DNA of 64,000 bases from Sistotremastrum niveocremeum HHB9708 (Eukaryota; Basidiomycota; Agaricomycetes; Sistotremastrales; Sistotremastraceae): positions 682,001 through 746,000 of the forward strand of contig KV419407.1 of NCBI GenBank assembly GCA_001630475.1, in the 5' to 3' direction. The notes beneath the pieces are model-generated. The model saw nothing but the letters and a program-made list of their open reading frames with translations, was not told where the DNA came from and made no database searches. The translations under genes were made by a program, and so were the position numbers. Every line of letters begins with the position of its first letter. The first letter of the stretch is position 1. This document shows positions 23,460 through 35,634 of this stretch, one piece after another.

Positions 23460-26400
23460 CTATCCTAACAAGTCTGCATGTCCTGACGCTGACAATGCTA
23501 ATACAAACTCATCGTCCAAATACTTAGATACTGCTATCTGATCTCCCAGTCCTTTTCGTCTACGAGTCTTCAACACTAAATCGCGTGCCAACGCTTGCCC
23601 CGACGCCGGCTCTAGTGGCCGAAGTTGGATGGTTGTGTCCGTGGGATCTCCTGAACGTGCGAAGTCAGAACGGCCGCAGTTGACTAATCGAGAAGCTTAC
23701 CTGGGACAACAGACCAATGATCGAACACTTGAAGACAAAACGCTTGCCCTTGCGTCGCTGTTCGCAAATCCGTCTCAAATCCATTCGCATCGATGACTGG
23801 GATTAAGGCTTTAATAGTATACAAGGGCGATCCAGCTTTCGGGAGATCTTGTGTGACGTGACCTCGTCGCCGGGCCAATACTGTGTACACAGCAGAGATA
23901 CAGTCGGCTGGTGCTTGGACTTCCACGTAGTATATGGGCTCCATAAGTCGGGGGGTCGCCTAACAAGCCATTATAATACTTATCATCCGGCAACTGAAAG
24001 TATTCGCACCATTAAAAAGGATGAGTAGCACACCCGTCTGGCAGTGGGAACAATTTGTCCGCCGCCCCGATATATGGGTTCCTGGGCAAGACTGGCATCC
24101 AAAATTCGGAATTTGACATTCCGCAAAGCTTGAAGGGGGCTCAGGTGGTTTCGGTGAGAAAGAGGAATAGACTTACGTTCGTCGCATAGTGGGCCTTCAC
24201 GAGCTCCCCACTGGAAACCTTGCTTAATGTGTTCCTTCACCGTACCCAACAGCTTTTTGTCAATCTTCCCATGCAATTGTGAGATCCACGCTTACGAGTA
24301 AAAGAATCTTCACTGACCTGAGACGGAAGCGTATCATCCAGTAATATATTGGGCCCATTCTCATCCGGTCCAAACGCCCAAATTGATCGCGAAGCCAGGA
24401 GATCCCACTGATATCGTTGTTCAAAGTGCTTTCCCCTTTCTTTAGGTGTCATTCTCATTGAAACCCTACCGCTTTCAATATCCTCAGCAATGCCCTTTTC
24501 GAGGGGTTCAGCGATCATGGTGATCTTATTCCTGTAAAAAGGAGTTATTTCAAGGTCAAATTTTCCAAGTAAGACGAAATTTTACTTTTTGTTAGGGGTG
24601 TCCGCGTAGCATTTGAGAGCACTCGTCTCAAGCACAGTTTCACAAAATGATGTTACGGGGTCAGAAACTTTGATTTCGATCTCTGAGAAGATTCGGCGCA
24701 GATCGTGCATGACGCAGTCGAGATACAATTCCCCGGGTCCAATGATTACATGTTCGCCGCTTTCTTCGACCTTCGTTGCCACAAGAGGATATGACTTGTT
24801 GATGTTGCGCAAACCAGAGAGCATCTTGGGAAGCTCAGATGGCACGATAGGCTCGACAGCAATCTTGAGGACAGATTGGGTCATGTGCTTGATTGGTCTA
24901 AAGATGTGCAAGTCCTCGTCAATCTGCGAGTCCGCTACAGTTGCAGTTTTGGTGATGGATGCATCGATGCCTCCGAGGAGGACTAGATTTCCGGCTGGTA
25001 CCTCCTGGGCCTCAACCAAATAACTGAGGCCAGACAAAGTCAAATAAAGTTAGGATAAAACCGGCTTTGTATCACGTACCGCGATTCGTTTATCCAAATA
25101 GTCTCAACTACACTTTTGACCATATCCTCCTCATCTTCAGGAGAGTAACCTTCGCCTAACACTTTGACTTCAGCTCCTTTGCGAACGGTCCCGCTCAATA
25201 CACGGCCGAAGGCACGGAAGGCCTGCGCATCGGGTGTATGGTACAGTTTCGTGATCTGTATCACGAGAGGGCCGGTACGATCACAACTTGACATTGCCTC
25301 CGCGAGTTGCGATGTTTGGGGACCGGTATACGTCCGACCAACTTTCAGGGCCGAACCCTCCGCAGGAGAAGGAATATGTTCTACGATCATGTCGACCAGT
25401 CCTGTGGCACTACCAAAGAATTGGTCCAGGACAGCCTTCAGGAGCGGCCGGACATCCATCTTGAACATTACGGGCTTGAGGATGATACCAAGACTTGCCA
25501 GAGTCTCTTGCAGTGTTTCGGTATCTTCGCTTAAAACCTGAGAAACACAAACTCAGAGACAAATGGCGGATTTTATAAGGAAATGATCAACTTGGCTATA
25601 GAGCTTGTAAAGAGGCTCCAGCACGAAGTGGACGAATGTCCTTTTGGCTTCAGGATCGGACGCCTTTCGAGTGAACTTGCGGGAGTCTTCATCGAAGTAG
25701 ATATCCCCCCATAGACGCGCCGCAAATCCAGAGACGTCCATGGGACCTATTGACATTATCAGCACATGCCGATTATTACGCGGGTATGACTAACCAAACG
25801 TGCCAGCATATAGGGTAGCAAAAGAATTCAGCGTGAAGCACCATCCCATGTCAGAACTTGCAAATGCAACATTTCCATTTTCTGGACTGAGTCTCAGTTC
25901 AGGGTTGGGATCAATGGTGCTATTACAGTGAGTCAGAATAGCTTGGCGTATGGACGTATTCCTGGAAGTACCTAATAAACGAGTTGACTTCTTCAATCGT
26001 ATGACGGATTTTGTAATATGCATCGGTTGGCTTTATGCGAAGCTCGAGGATAAGTCGATCCAGCTTATTGAGTACAAGCGTGATTTTCACACCCTCGAGC
26101 AAGGCATGCTTGATGATAGCCTCGGTATTGACCATTACCTGTGAGAAGGGTTACGCGAGAGAATAACCACCAAACAGAATGTATACGTACACCCTCAACA
26201 ACATCCACGACAAGGACTATTCCATCAACCAGTCGGATAGCTGAAGCCACTTCATCGACGAAATTGACGTGCCCTGGGGTATCAATTATGTGAAGGAGGT
26301 GGGATTTGCCAGCTGTTGTTGACAAGATTAACGACATCGGGGAAGATTTGATGGATATTTCTCTCTGCCTAGACAGAATGTGGGTATCAGTGTAGCGTAA

Positions 26401-27064
26401 CTAGTTGGCATGATTAAGTCGCATTCAACAAAGCATTCGGTCTTTACTCACAGCGGCATCGGCGTCCCAGGTTAGTCTGTGAGTCTCAAAGACGAGCATG
26501 TCCATCAACGCAGTTTTGCCATGGTGCAGATGTCCGACTAAAGCTACGTTGCGAATCATCTCAGGATAATTTGTCATGTCAACTAAGAATCTGTTGCTGC
26601 ATGAGGACAAGGCTGACCATAGACAGTGAACCACAAACCCCTTGTCGAACCGCGTTTCCGGAAGATCCTTCTCTTCTACCACCCATTTTCTCACTTTCAC
26701 TGGCGCAACTATGGGTTCCGTGAGAGGTTGGGCGTCTTCTTCCTGGACCAAAGTCTCAACATCGGGTCCATAGACTTCCTCTGCCGTCGGGTAATATTTT
26801 TTGTCTTCATGAAGAACGACAGCATTGTGCACAGGCCCTGTCAACGAGAGTTCAGTCCTCAGCCTCGCGTTGCTATCATTCTGCTTCACCGTCTATTTCC
26901 ATAAGTGCCAGATCATCGTGTTCCTCAGCAAAGCCCTCGAGTGGTTGGGACGCCTCTGGTTTTTCAGGCTGGAGCTGTGGAATTTCCGGAAACTCTTCAT
27001 CATCTGAGTCAAGGTCTGCACCTATGTAGTTCCCAAATTCATCGTAGTCCTCGAAACCAGACAT
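23460..27064 (-). CDS. SNU114: U5 snRNP GTPase Snu114 (EFTUD2)
   Basis: EF-2-like GTPase of the U5 snRNP that helps control spliceosome activation and disassembly. The start at 27062-27064 gives [20 protein letters not shown], the acidic N-terminus typical of this family. The G domain shows G1 as [13 protein letters not shown], then [13 protein letters not shown]3 as [18 protein letters not shown] and G4 as [12 protein letters not shown]. Domain II contains [20 protein letters not shown], and domains IV-V contain [16 protein letters not shown] and [14 protein letters not shown]. The final exon reads [20 protein letters not shown], then [20 protein letters not shown] and ends at 23460. That replaces the commoner NYPM-type end with a short divergent tail. 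Roughly a dozen short introns are present. It lies head to head with prefoldin subunit 1. Confidence 0.95.
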
Positions 27065-27184
27065 AGAGAGCCGAAGTCAATTGCAACAGTCCCAGAGGAT
27101 TCGGTTGGGCACAACTGTTGCCGACGAAGAGACGCGACTGACTTTGAACTGCACAACCCAGCTCTGACACGCAAAACGTAGACC

Positions 27185-27758
27185 ATGTCTCAACAATTAC
27201 CCGACGAGACCTTGCGTAAAGTAGACTTCGCGTGCTCATGTTGGAATTCCTATCTCATTTTACCAAAGATTCTGGTTCAAATTCAACAGACTGCGGTCCA
27301 ATCACAGCGAGCTCTATCGCTAACTCGAGCCCAAGTGGCATCTAAAGAGCGTGAACGACGTGTCCTTCAGCTCACCATTTCAGAAATTAATTCCACTGGG
27401 CAAGAGGTGAACCTATACAAAGGAGTGGGAAAGATGTTCGCGTCCTCGGGCTACCTATTGCGGCTCAGCACACATATTTGACCGCACACGACAGGTTCAT
27501 GTTGACCCCACGAGTCGAGATGCAACGCAATCTAGCATCTCAAGAGAAAGAACTCACTGATGATATCTCAAACCTCAACAAAAAGGTATTTTCTCCCGCG
27601 TTTCATTTGCATGGCTAACTTGCTGTAGGCAAAGTACCTTGAACGGCAGTTCAATGAAGCACAAGGCCAACTTCGGGATATTGTGAGCGCGACAATCATG
27701 GAGTAGAGTTGCTTATCCTCATTCTGTCTAGTTCCACAATCGCACTGATGACTCTTGA
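27185..27758 (+). CDS. PFD1: Prefoldin subunit 1 (beta-type)
   Basis: Subunit of the hexameric prefoldin co-chaperone that delivers actin and tubulin to the CCT chaperonin. MSQQLPDETLRK is followed by an intron, then ILVQIQQTAVQSQRALSLTR, the first coiled-coil helix, which continues VASKERERRVLQLTISEINS. The hairpin GQEVNLYKGVGKMF is interrupted by a 59-nt intron (27436-27494). It resumes as FMLTPRVEMQRNLASQEKEL and then the second helix DDISNLNKKAKYLERQFNEA. The last exon gives FHNRTDDS. About 125 residues in total, as expected for this subunit. The start codon is 121 bp from that of SNU114 on the other strand. Confidence 0.92.
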
Positions 27759-28035
27759 TCTTCACTCGACATCCATGCCTGCCGTCCTCACGCGTATTTT
27801 TCTGTGATCATTGTTTGATCATTGTGTGTTCAAACCCTTTGCCTTATCTCCATGCCTCTAATTATGGGTTCCCTCTCAAGCAGTCGTGATACGACCAACA
27901 GGTTCTTTAGGAAAACAGTACATGTAATATACCAGTATTAATCTGATCAGGCAGTAGTGCGCGCCTAATGATGTCTCTGATCGGACTCGGAGCAGCTTAC
28001 TTTCGTGGACAGCTCCCTGGACCAGCTCCTGGACC

Positions 28036-31000
28036 ATGCCTAAAGGAAGGGGCATTGTTAAGTCTGGACTGGCGGGGAATTCGAAGAAAGCTAAGGCACC
28101 TGCCGAAGATCCAAGCACCAGCGAAAATATCGTCAAACCACTGTTCCCTCCAGGATCTAAATTCCCGTTGTCTTTGCTAAATGAAAGGTAATGACTGTCA
28201 ACATCCCAATAAACATTGTTTTCATGATTTGGGGTGTAGATGTCAGAAGAACGGATGGGAGCGGCCTCTGGTTGAAACGGTACCGTGCTCTGAGTCTTAG
28301 CACGACTTCCTCGAAGCGCTGAAGCAAGCTGGATATCAGCGTGAAAAGAACGGGGAACACTCATTCTCTGTTATCTTGCGTCGACAAAACAAGAAAACAT
28401 CGGAACAAGATAGTGTTCGACTTGAACCCCATCCTCCATATTTCCGTCCCAGCGCACTAGAAGCTCGTCACTGGGGTGCAACGTATGCGCTCTATCGTGT
28501 AAGTCTACTGTCAATGAAAGCCTTCTATCAAAATAGCTTACATCAGCTGAATTCAGATCTGTAACAATCTGTCGCTACAACATGTTTTACCCGCTGGTCC
28601 AAGGCAATACTGGAATGAGTTGGCCGATGAGCACAAGAAAGCTCCTGGTCACCTAAAGTGGATGTATGACCCAGATCCATTTTCCGCTCGCAAGGAAGTG
28701 TCTCGACGCCAGGAGGCTGCAGCAAAACGTCAGGAGGACTCAGAGGCGAGTCATGAAGGACGCAGCCCCATCGTTTCAAGAGAGTTCGAAAAGGCTCCCG
28801 AAGTGAAGATGTCCTTAGCTTTGCGTGAACTCGTCGAACAGGTCATCAGAAAGGTGATGTTCGGAACCGCTTCCCTAACCTTCCTCTCATAAGTGATTAG
28901 CATCTCCCAGATATGTCCCGCGACTCTGAGTCCTATGAGCCATTTCAATCGCAAGAAATTTGCAAGCAACTTGAACTTTTGGGATTTTCCGATCGCCACG
29001 TTGCATCAGTTGTCCCGTTGTTGCAAAGACCAAGCTTCCTGGCGGGTCTCAATCCTTTGGAGGCGAGCATTGAATACCTTCTTCTCAAAATTCCTGAATG
29101 TGATCTACCCTCTCGGTTCCTTGGATCCGAGAAATCCTCAGAACCTTTCATTATGTCAACTCATTCTGGAAATGACGCACTACGAAGTCGCTGGATCCAC
29201 AAGGTAGCAATGGAGGCCGGATGGCCAGAACACGTCGTCAAAGCGTGTTCAGAAGGTCTGAACGAGTTGGACTTGTCTTCCTTGATCCTCGCTTTGGACC
29301 ACCTGTCAATCGGGCAACCTGAAAATCACAGCATACCAACAGCTTCACTGGACGAAACTGAATTGGAAATCAGAGATGCTGCCCGCACAGATGAATTGAG
29401 CGCAGTCCAATCTGTCTACTCCTCCGCTTATATCACCAAAGGTACTACATATCGGACTATCTGCGTGCCGATAGAGGAAGTTGGCCTTACCCTTCATATC
29501 GTTTTGGCCCAAAACCATCCATATCCCTTGAAAGAATCCGTCGTCCCTATGTATCTCAGCTCGAAGACAATACCGGCCTACCTTCGAATACACTTGTTGA
29601 CTCAAACCCTGTTCAAGTACGATGATTTGCACCAACCTGGTGTTGGGGTCATGTTCTCTGCCATCGACTACATAATCCAGGAATGGCAAGATGCCAAGAG
29701 TAGTCCTCCAGATCTTCATGAAATAATGGCTCGCTTTACAACGAAACCTAGACCGAGCGCAAACCCGCAAGTCAGCGTACCTGTGGATGTCTCCGAGCCA
29801 TTGTCTCAACACATTGCCATCCGAAGAAAAACAAAAGATACCCGGAGCAATGAACAGATCACACAGGACTTTAAGAAAATGACGTCATCGTCGGCTTACC
29901 AGACGATGTTCAAGATTCGAAGCACTTTGCCTGCATTTACTGTTAAAGAGGACTTTCTTCGGGTTGTTGACTCAAACAGAGTGGTCGTAGTGGTTGGAGA
30001 GACAGGCAAGTGAGATCATTTCCCTCGCAGTAACTTAGACTGACGTGATTGATAGGTTCTGGAAAGACAACACAACGTTGGTCAAGTCATTTGATCCAAT
30101 GGCACCACAATCTGAGGACTACAAGTGCCCCAGTTTATTTTAGATGCGTGCATAGAGGCAGGCCGCGGCCGCGAAACTTCCATTATAGTCACTCAACCTC
30201 GCCGCGTTGCAGCGATGGCAGTCGCGAATCGTGTAGCAGCAGAACGTGCCGGTGATGAGTCTGTAGGCTACACCACCCGCGGGGAAAGTCGAGTCACCGC
30301 AAAAACGAAAATCTTATTCTGCACGATCGGAGTGGCACTGAGGCGGCTTTCAGATGGCCTTGCGGATGTTTCCCATATCGTTATCGATGAGGTATGTTCA
30401 ACCGAGTGCTATGAGTATGAGTCACTTGATACTGAGTGTTACATGTCGACAGGTTCACGAACGTTCTCTCGACAGTGACTTTCTATTGCTAGAACTCAAA
30501 GCCATTCTCGAGAGGAACGCGCGCATTAAAGTAATCCTCATGTCCGCTACGATCAATCATGACAAATTTGTTGCATACTTTGGGCATTGTCCAGTGTTAG
30601 CCATCCCAGGTCGCATTCACCCCGTGACAGACATGTAAGTGAGCACATGGATGCTCGATGCCGAACTCCGTCCGTACGAACACTCATTCGTCTCTTTCTA
30701 CAGTTATCTGGAGGAATTTATTCAAAAATCGCACTATAGACCCAGTTTAACAGGCAACTTGACCAAGTGGCCCCAAGAGCGGCTTGACGACTTTAAACTC
30801 CAGTACGAGCAAATGGGTCTCGATTCTCAAGCAATCTCTTCTCTGGAGAAGTTGGTCCGCTCAAGTGCATTGGATTATCAGGTTTGTTGGACAACCTTCC
30901 AGAGACGCCCATACCCATTGCTTTCTAGTTGATTGCATCCATCGTGGCAGACATCCTAACACGGTCTTCCCAATCTGGAATTCTGGTCTTTCTATCCGGC

Positions 31001-32930
31001 ACCCAAGAGATTCAGAAGTGTATGGATGTTTTGCATACGGCCGGAATTGGCACTCGAGCCAAAATACTCCCTCTTCACGCCGGTCTATCTAGTGAAGAGC
31101 AAAGCAGAATATTTTCGCAGTATCCAATGGCAAAAATCGTCGTTGCAACCAACGTCGCGGAGGTAAATGGGACAATTCGCCTTCAAAGCACTGACTGATT
31201 CATTCAATCAGACATCCATTACCATCGACGATATCGAATATGTCATAGACTCCGGCAAGGCCAAAGAAATCCAACAGGATTCGGAAACGGAATTGTCGCG
31301 ACTGGCTGAAGATTGGGTTTCACGAGCAGCCGCCCGACAGCGTCGTGGCCGTGCTGGAAGAACTGGCCCTGGCGTCTGCTATAAATTGTATACCCGAGCA
31401 CAAGAAAACGACATGTCCCCATTTCCTGTCCCAGAGATTCAGAGGGTCCCGCTGGAAAGCATGCTGCTGACGATGAAAGCCATAGCACCTATGACTGATC
31501 CTAGAGTACGTCGCTTTGCATCATTCGGCTCGTCGGAAGCCGCTGATCAGCCTTCAGAAATCTATCGCGGGGGCTATTGATCCTCCAGATGTAGGGTCAG
31601 TCGACCGCTCGTGGGCAACTCTGCAGATTGTAGGTTGTATCGACGAGTCTGGCGACCTCACTGCACTAGGAGAACAAGTCGTAAGCTATTACTGTGTCTA
31701 CTAAGCTTCATCTAGCTTGACTTCACTCTGTAGTCTCATCTTCCCCTAGACATCAGGCTCGCCAAGGTCAGACTACTGATAACCCAATTCATCGCCACGC
31801 ATTGAAGTAATTGTCCAGATGTTGATTCTCGGGGCCGTTTTCCATTGCCTCGACCCCATGCTTACCATTGCCGCAGCTTTGTCCTCAAAGCCTCTGTTCA
31901 TTTCATCCACAGACAAGCGAGAAGAAACTTCTTTGTCAGTCTATGCACTCGAACAAATCAGTGATCGTTCATCGTCCCTAGATCGCGCGCAAAGTTTTCC
32001 ATTGGAAACAGCGACGTTCTGACAGTATGCGCAGCGTTCAATGAGGCCTTGCATCAGGAGCGCATATCACATGCCTCGATGCAAGACTTCTGTCGTCAGG
32101 TCTGTCGGCTCTGGTATCCGTTCGAGGCCTTTTATTCAAGAATTTCCTAGAATTCAATCTCCCTGACTACGGTTCGAGAGATTCAATGGCTTCGCAATGA
32201 TTTCAAGAATACGTTACGGAGTATGGGCTTCACCGTTCCCTCACCCGACTTAGCAAGATCTGACCTTCAGCGGGATACTTCGCAACAAAGTCTTGTGAAA
32301 TCTATTGTTCTAGGTGGATTATGGCCACGCGTCGCTCGGATTCATCTTCCGTCAGATGCCATAAAATTTGATCGTGTTCAAGCAGGAGCAGTTCAGCGAG
32401 AAAATGAAGCACGAGAATTTAGACTTTATGATGTTGTAAACGATACCAGAGTGTTCATACACCCCAGCTCTGGCCTGTTCGGCAATTCAGTGTGGAAGTC
32501 GAAGTATGTGGCGTTTTTCACTAAACGTCTAACGTCAAAGATATTCATCCAGGACGTCACCGAGGTACATTCTACTTTATGTATTTTCTCTTTCAACGTT
32601 GATTATCACAAAATAGGTTCCGACATACGCTCTTTTGTTGTTCGGAGGTCAACTCACGGTCAATCACGTTGGCGGCGGTTTGACGGTGAAGGCTGCGGAC
32701 AGAGAGATACGCCTTCGAGCTTGGCCTCGGATCGGGGTGCTCGTTAACCATCTTCGGTAAGTTTGTGGCATGCATTTTTTTCCGATTTGACCAACGCCTT
32801 TTCCACCAGTCGACTTCTTGACGAGCGTTTGAGGGAATCCATTCAGAATAATGAAGTCTTCCACCAGGGAACAGAAGATCCTGTCATAGAAGTGATTCGG
32901 ACGTTACTAGTAACTGATGGCTCTGCATAG
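28036..32930 (+). CDS. DEAH-box RNA helicase with UBA and RWD domains (DHX57/DHX29-like)
   Basis: ATP-dependent RNA helicase. The first exon starts MPKGRGIVKSGLAGNSKKAK; later exons encode ALEARHWGATYALYR and the linker KKAPGHLKWMYDPDPFSARK. A UBA-like helix set follows (QEICKQLELLGFSDRHVASV), then an RWD domain (TELEIRDAARTDELSAVQSV). The helicase core has motif I GETGSGKTTQ split by two introns, motif Ia IIVTQPRRVAAMAVANRVA, and motif II DEVH, also split by an intron. Motif III is LMSATINHDKF, motif IV has GILVFLSGTQEI, motif V is VVATNVAETSITIDDI and motif VI is RQRRGRAGRTGPGVCYKLY. The winged-helix/ratchet region and a C-terminal OB-fold (FGGQLTVNHVGGGLTVKAAD) follow. The UBA-RWD-DEAH order matches DHX57 and yeast YLR419W. 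One intron in motif I is of GC-AG type. Confidence 0.92.
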
Positions 32931-33256
32931 AGACTTTCGGGTTACTCTTTTAGAGCCTATGATGGACCGGTTATCTCGTCTCTTGATTGAAAGATACCAT
33001 GGACATATCAGAGCTCCCGTTCTGCAGAAGTGACGCACTTCGGTCGTTTTTCTATTCCCAATTAGTTGATAGATGATACAGTATAGCTTGGATGCAATCA
33101 TATAAGCCTTTAATTGTCCTTTACCTGCTCTGCTGATATTTAGCTGAATATATCTACCGCAACGCATCGGAAGCAAGTCCGGCGAGCTGTCCGGCGGCGT
33201 AGACGCTCAACAAACAAACGTCAATACAAACTCATTATTTCCTTGTCCTCCTCATA
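32931..33256. other. Intergenic region between the helicase and FCF2
   Basis: About 330 bp between two genes on the same strand. It holds the helicase 3' end and the FCF2 promoter. The 3' half has a C/T-rich tract ending just before the FCF2 ATG (33236-33254). No gene or RNA is seen. Confidence 0.4.
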
Positions 33257-34237
33257 ATGGCTGTTTCTTCGAAAGGAAAAGGCAAGGCCGATGAATCTTT
33301 CACGAGCACTCTATCTTCTTCGACAATTACTCTGCAAAATGACAATCAAGTGCTGGATCAATCACCAGATGAACTGAGCGGGTACTCAACTCTTCGTGAC
33401 TCTGAAGTTGCGTCCATCGGACGAGATAGCCAGGACACTTCTGTGCTCAAGGAAAGCGATGACGAGATTCTCTTTTCAAATGCTACCACTTCGAAGTAGT
33501 TATTTTTCTCAATTCTCATTGTCTTTTCTTGACTCAAGATGAACAGGAGTTTGTTTCAGCTTGACCCTGGTCCTCTGGGCTTACCGTCCTACGCCAACGC
33601 ATCATCTTCCCGAGGTCGTCTTGTCAAACGGGACCCTGTCTTGGCCGCCGAGCAGGCTCTGTTAAAGCAAGGTGGACCGGCTGCTCCACTGGCTCCTACA
33701 GACCCCTCATTATCGAAAAAAGCGTTAAAAGAAGTACGCCTTTGGTCACATGTACCTGATGATTACCCTCATAATTTCTCCAGTTAAGAAAGGCCTCAGC
33801 GAAGCCCGCGTGGGCTGACCTTCCGACACCTAGCGCTACTGAGAGAGTAGCACTCCATCGAGAAGTCGAAGCTCTCCGGTTGCGCAATCAACTCGACCCG
33901 AAAAGATTTTATCGAAAGGACGAAGGAGAAGGGAAAGGTGTCAAAGGACTCCCAGCTCAATTTGCGGTGAGTGCAGGCACCTTCTGATACACGGCACAGT
34001 CTGCTGAGTGTGATAAAGATTGGTACTATCCTCCCATCTCCATCGGCATTCGGAGGGCCATCAGCTGATAATTTGCCGCGCACTGCAAGAAAGCGCACTA
34101 TTGTTGATGAGCTAGTCGACGATGCTGAAGCTCGTCGATATGCGAAGAAGAAGTTCCTCGAGTTACAATCAGTCAAAGGATCGCGCGGTCGGGGTACTCT
34201 GGCCAGGAAACTGGCCCCTCGGAAGCCAAAGTGGTGA
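33257..34237 (+). CDS. FCF2: Fcf2-family pre-rRNA processing protein
   Basis: Nucleolar protein of the small-subunit processome, needed for early pre-rRNA cleavages. Exon 1 encodes an acidic Ser/Thr-rich N-terminus (MAVSSKGKGKADESFTSTLS). It must be joined through an intron at 33498-33545 to KSLFQLDPGPLGLPSYANAS; reading straight on meets a TAG. The Fcf2 core follows: KPAWADLPTPSATE, then EVEALRLRNQLDPKRFYRKD, KGLPAQFAIGTILPSP, and RKRTIVDELVDDAEARRYAK before KKFLEL. A basic tail ends APRKPKW. The RNQLDPKRFYR and RTxVDELxxDAExRRY motifs are diagnostic. Two further canonical introns (33732-33783 and 33968-34018) are visible. Confidence 0.92.
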
Positions 34238-34368
34238 TCCTGGTCAATGTCTGTATCCCGCTCTTCTTCATCGCACTATCTGGCTCATCTGCCCCGTCTG
34301 ACTACACAAATCCCCCGATACCCACTTGCGGGTGGTCTATCACCTTAATCATGTTGCCACATTTCTAT

Positions 34369-35517
34369 TCACACCTTTCTCTTTGTTATTATATACGTTT
34401 CTGGTGTAGTCCCTTTCAGGGACAGTAATCCCTCCGTAATCAATGACTTCAGCCATAACTCGACCTCATCCTGTGTGTCGAATAACAACATCCGTGATAT
34501 CCACCCATCTACAGGGTGTTTAAATTCTCTATAACCAACGCGCATTACGGACCAAGCCTGTTCACGTCCCTTTTGACGCAACGCCCGTCTGAGAGCAAGG
34601 AATGCAAGTCCGTGAAGATCGTTCTCTGAATAAGAAGCCAGTGGATTCCTGACAGCCTCCAGAGTTGACCGACAAGATTCCGTCGTTGTTAGATCCGAGA
34701 GACGTGCGTAGTTTTTGTGGGAGAGCGCCGAGGCAACGGATGAAAGCCAACCCCTCGTATTTGGTGGCAGGCTATGGCACGAGCCCGACAATGTTTCGTG
34801 GAAAGGACTAAGTCGGGGGAAGTTCGACACGACCGCATTCAGCAAGTCGAGAAAGGTGATAAATTGGCGATGATTCCCAGAATAAAAACCAGGTGTGGAA
34901 TTCATTGGCAAAGGGTAGAATGGACTGGCTTTGGAGACACCAGGATATAGCTCTTCCACCAAATGCGACAGGGAGGACTGAACAGGGAGAAAAGTTGATT
35001 GGAAAATTATCGTCAGGAGATAAGATATTTCATAGACTGTAAAGTGTCGTCAGTGACCATGGGATACAATCAACACGCCTTGCTAACCTGTGATTGAAAA
35101 TGCATCCTTCCTTTTAGTCGACAGGACTCCTTCTCTGAGCTTTCCTGGAGACGCTTCAGGACAACTGACGAGACCGAAACGTCAATGCGTACGGAGCTGG
35201 ATGAGGATGTTGTCCTGTTCCTCCTTCTGGGCACCCTTCAAGGCAGGTCGCCAGTTCCAGGCCTGTTCATTGGGAACAGGATACCTCCGCCAGTACGCTG
35301 CTATCTTCAGAGAGCCGTGTAAGACGCATGCGGTTATAGGATGACTGTGGCAGCGACCTTTCCCGCTATGAATTTGAAATATTCCTCTTGGACTTTAAAG
35401 TCCTTTAGTCTGAACGCATCGATAATGATCTTGACAGAAGCTCATGAGAAAGAGCATACGTGTCACCGTCTTTATCCAATCCACTTGCGCGACTGATGCT
35501 AGGAATGTTCTGCATGT
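34369..35517 (-). CDS. Uncharacterised protein, possible SAC3/PCI-like fold
   Basis: A multi-exon gene that I cannot name. Supported coding exons read, from the N-terminal side, EYFKFIAGK then IAAYWRRYPVPNEQAWNWRP, SPGKLREGVLSTKRKDAFSI, TVYEISYLLTIIFQSTFLPV and SHLVEELYPGVSKASPFYPL. The large last exon ends TPETYIITKRKV. The C-terminal part has ALSHKNYARLSDL, then ALRRALRQKGREQAWSVMRV and DEVELWLKSLITEGLLSLKG. This spacing recalls the helical-repeat plus winged-helix layout of SAC3/GANP or PCI domains, but the match is weak. The start is unresolved: an ATG at about 35517 is possible, but the first splice junctions do not fit cleanly. It is divergent from the PPCDC gene. Confidence 0.5.
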
Positions 35518-35634
35518 GCCGGGTCATAGAGCGGAACTGGCGCTTTGCAAACACTCTCGCTGTGTCATCTGTTTTCAGTTGTGTTGCGAAACTACCAGTC
35601 TCCAGCTTGGGATCGTATACAGAAATCGGAGACT

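Noticed and set aside
27436-27494. Apparent frameshift in prefoldin subunit 1 after GKMF
   Set aside because: Removing a 59-nt GT-AG intron (donor GTTCGC, acceptor GACAG) restores GKMFMLTPRVEMQRN in frame, so the gene is intact.
28280-28339. In-frame TAG in the helicase N-terminus after WERPLVET
   Set aside because: A 60-nt GT-AG intron removes it and yields VETREKNGEHSFSVIL, which fits the family.
27876-28364. 162-codon open frame on the minus strand
   Set aside because: It lies antisense to the first exons of the helicase, which have a clear family match (MPKGRGIVKSG to ERCQKNGWERP). No domain is seen in the minus frame.
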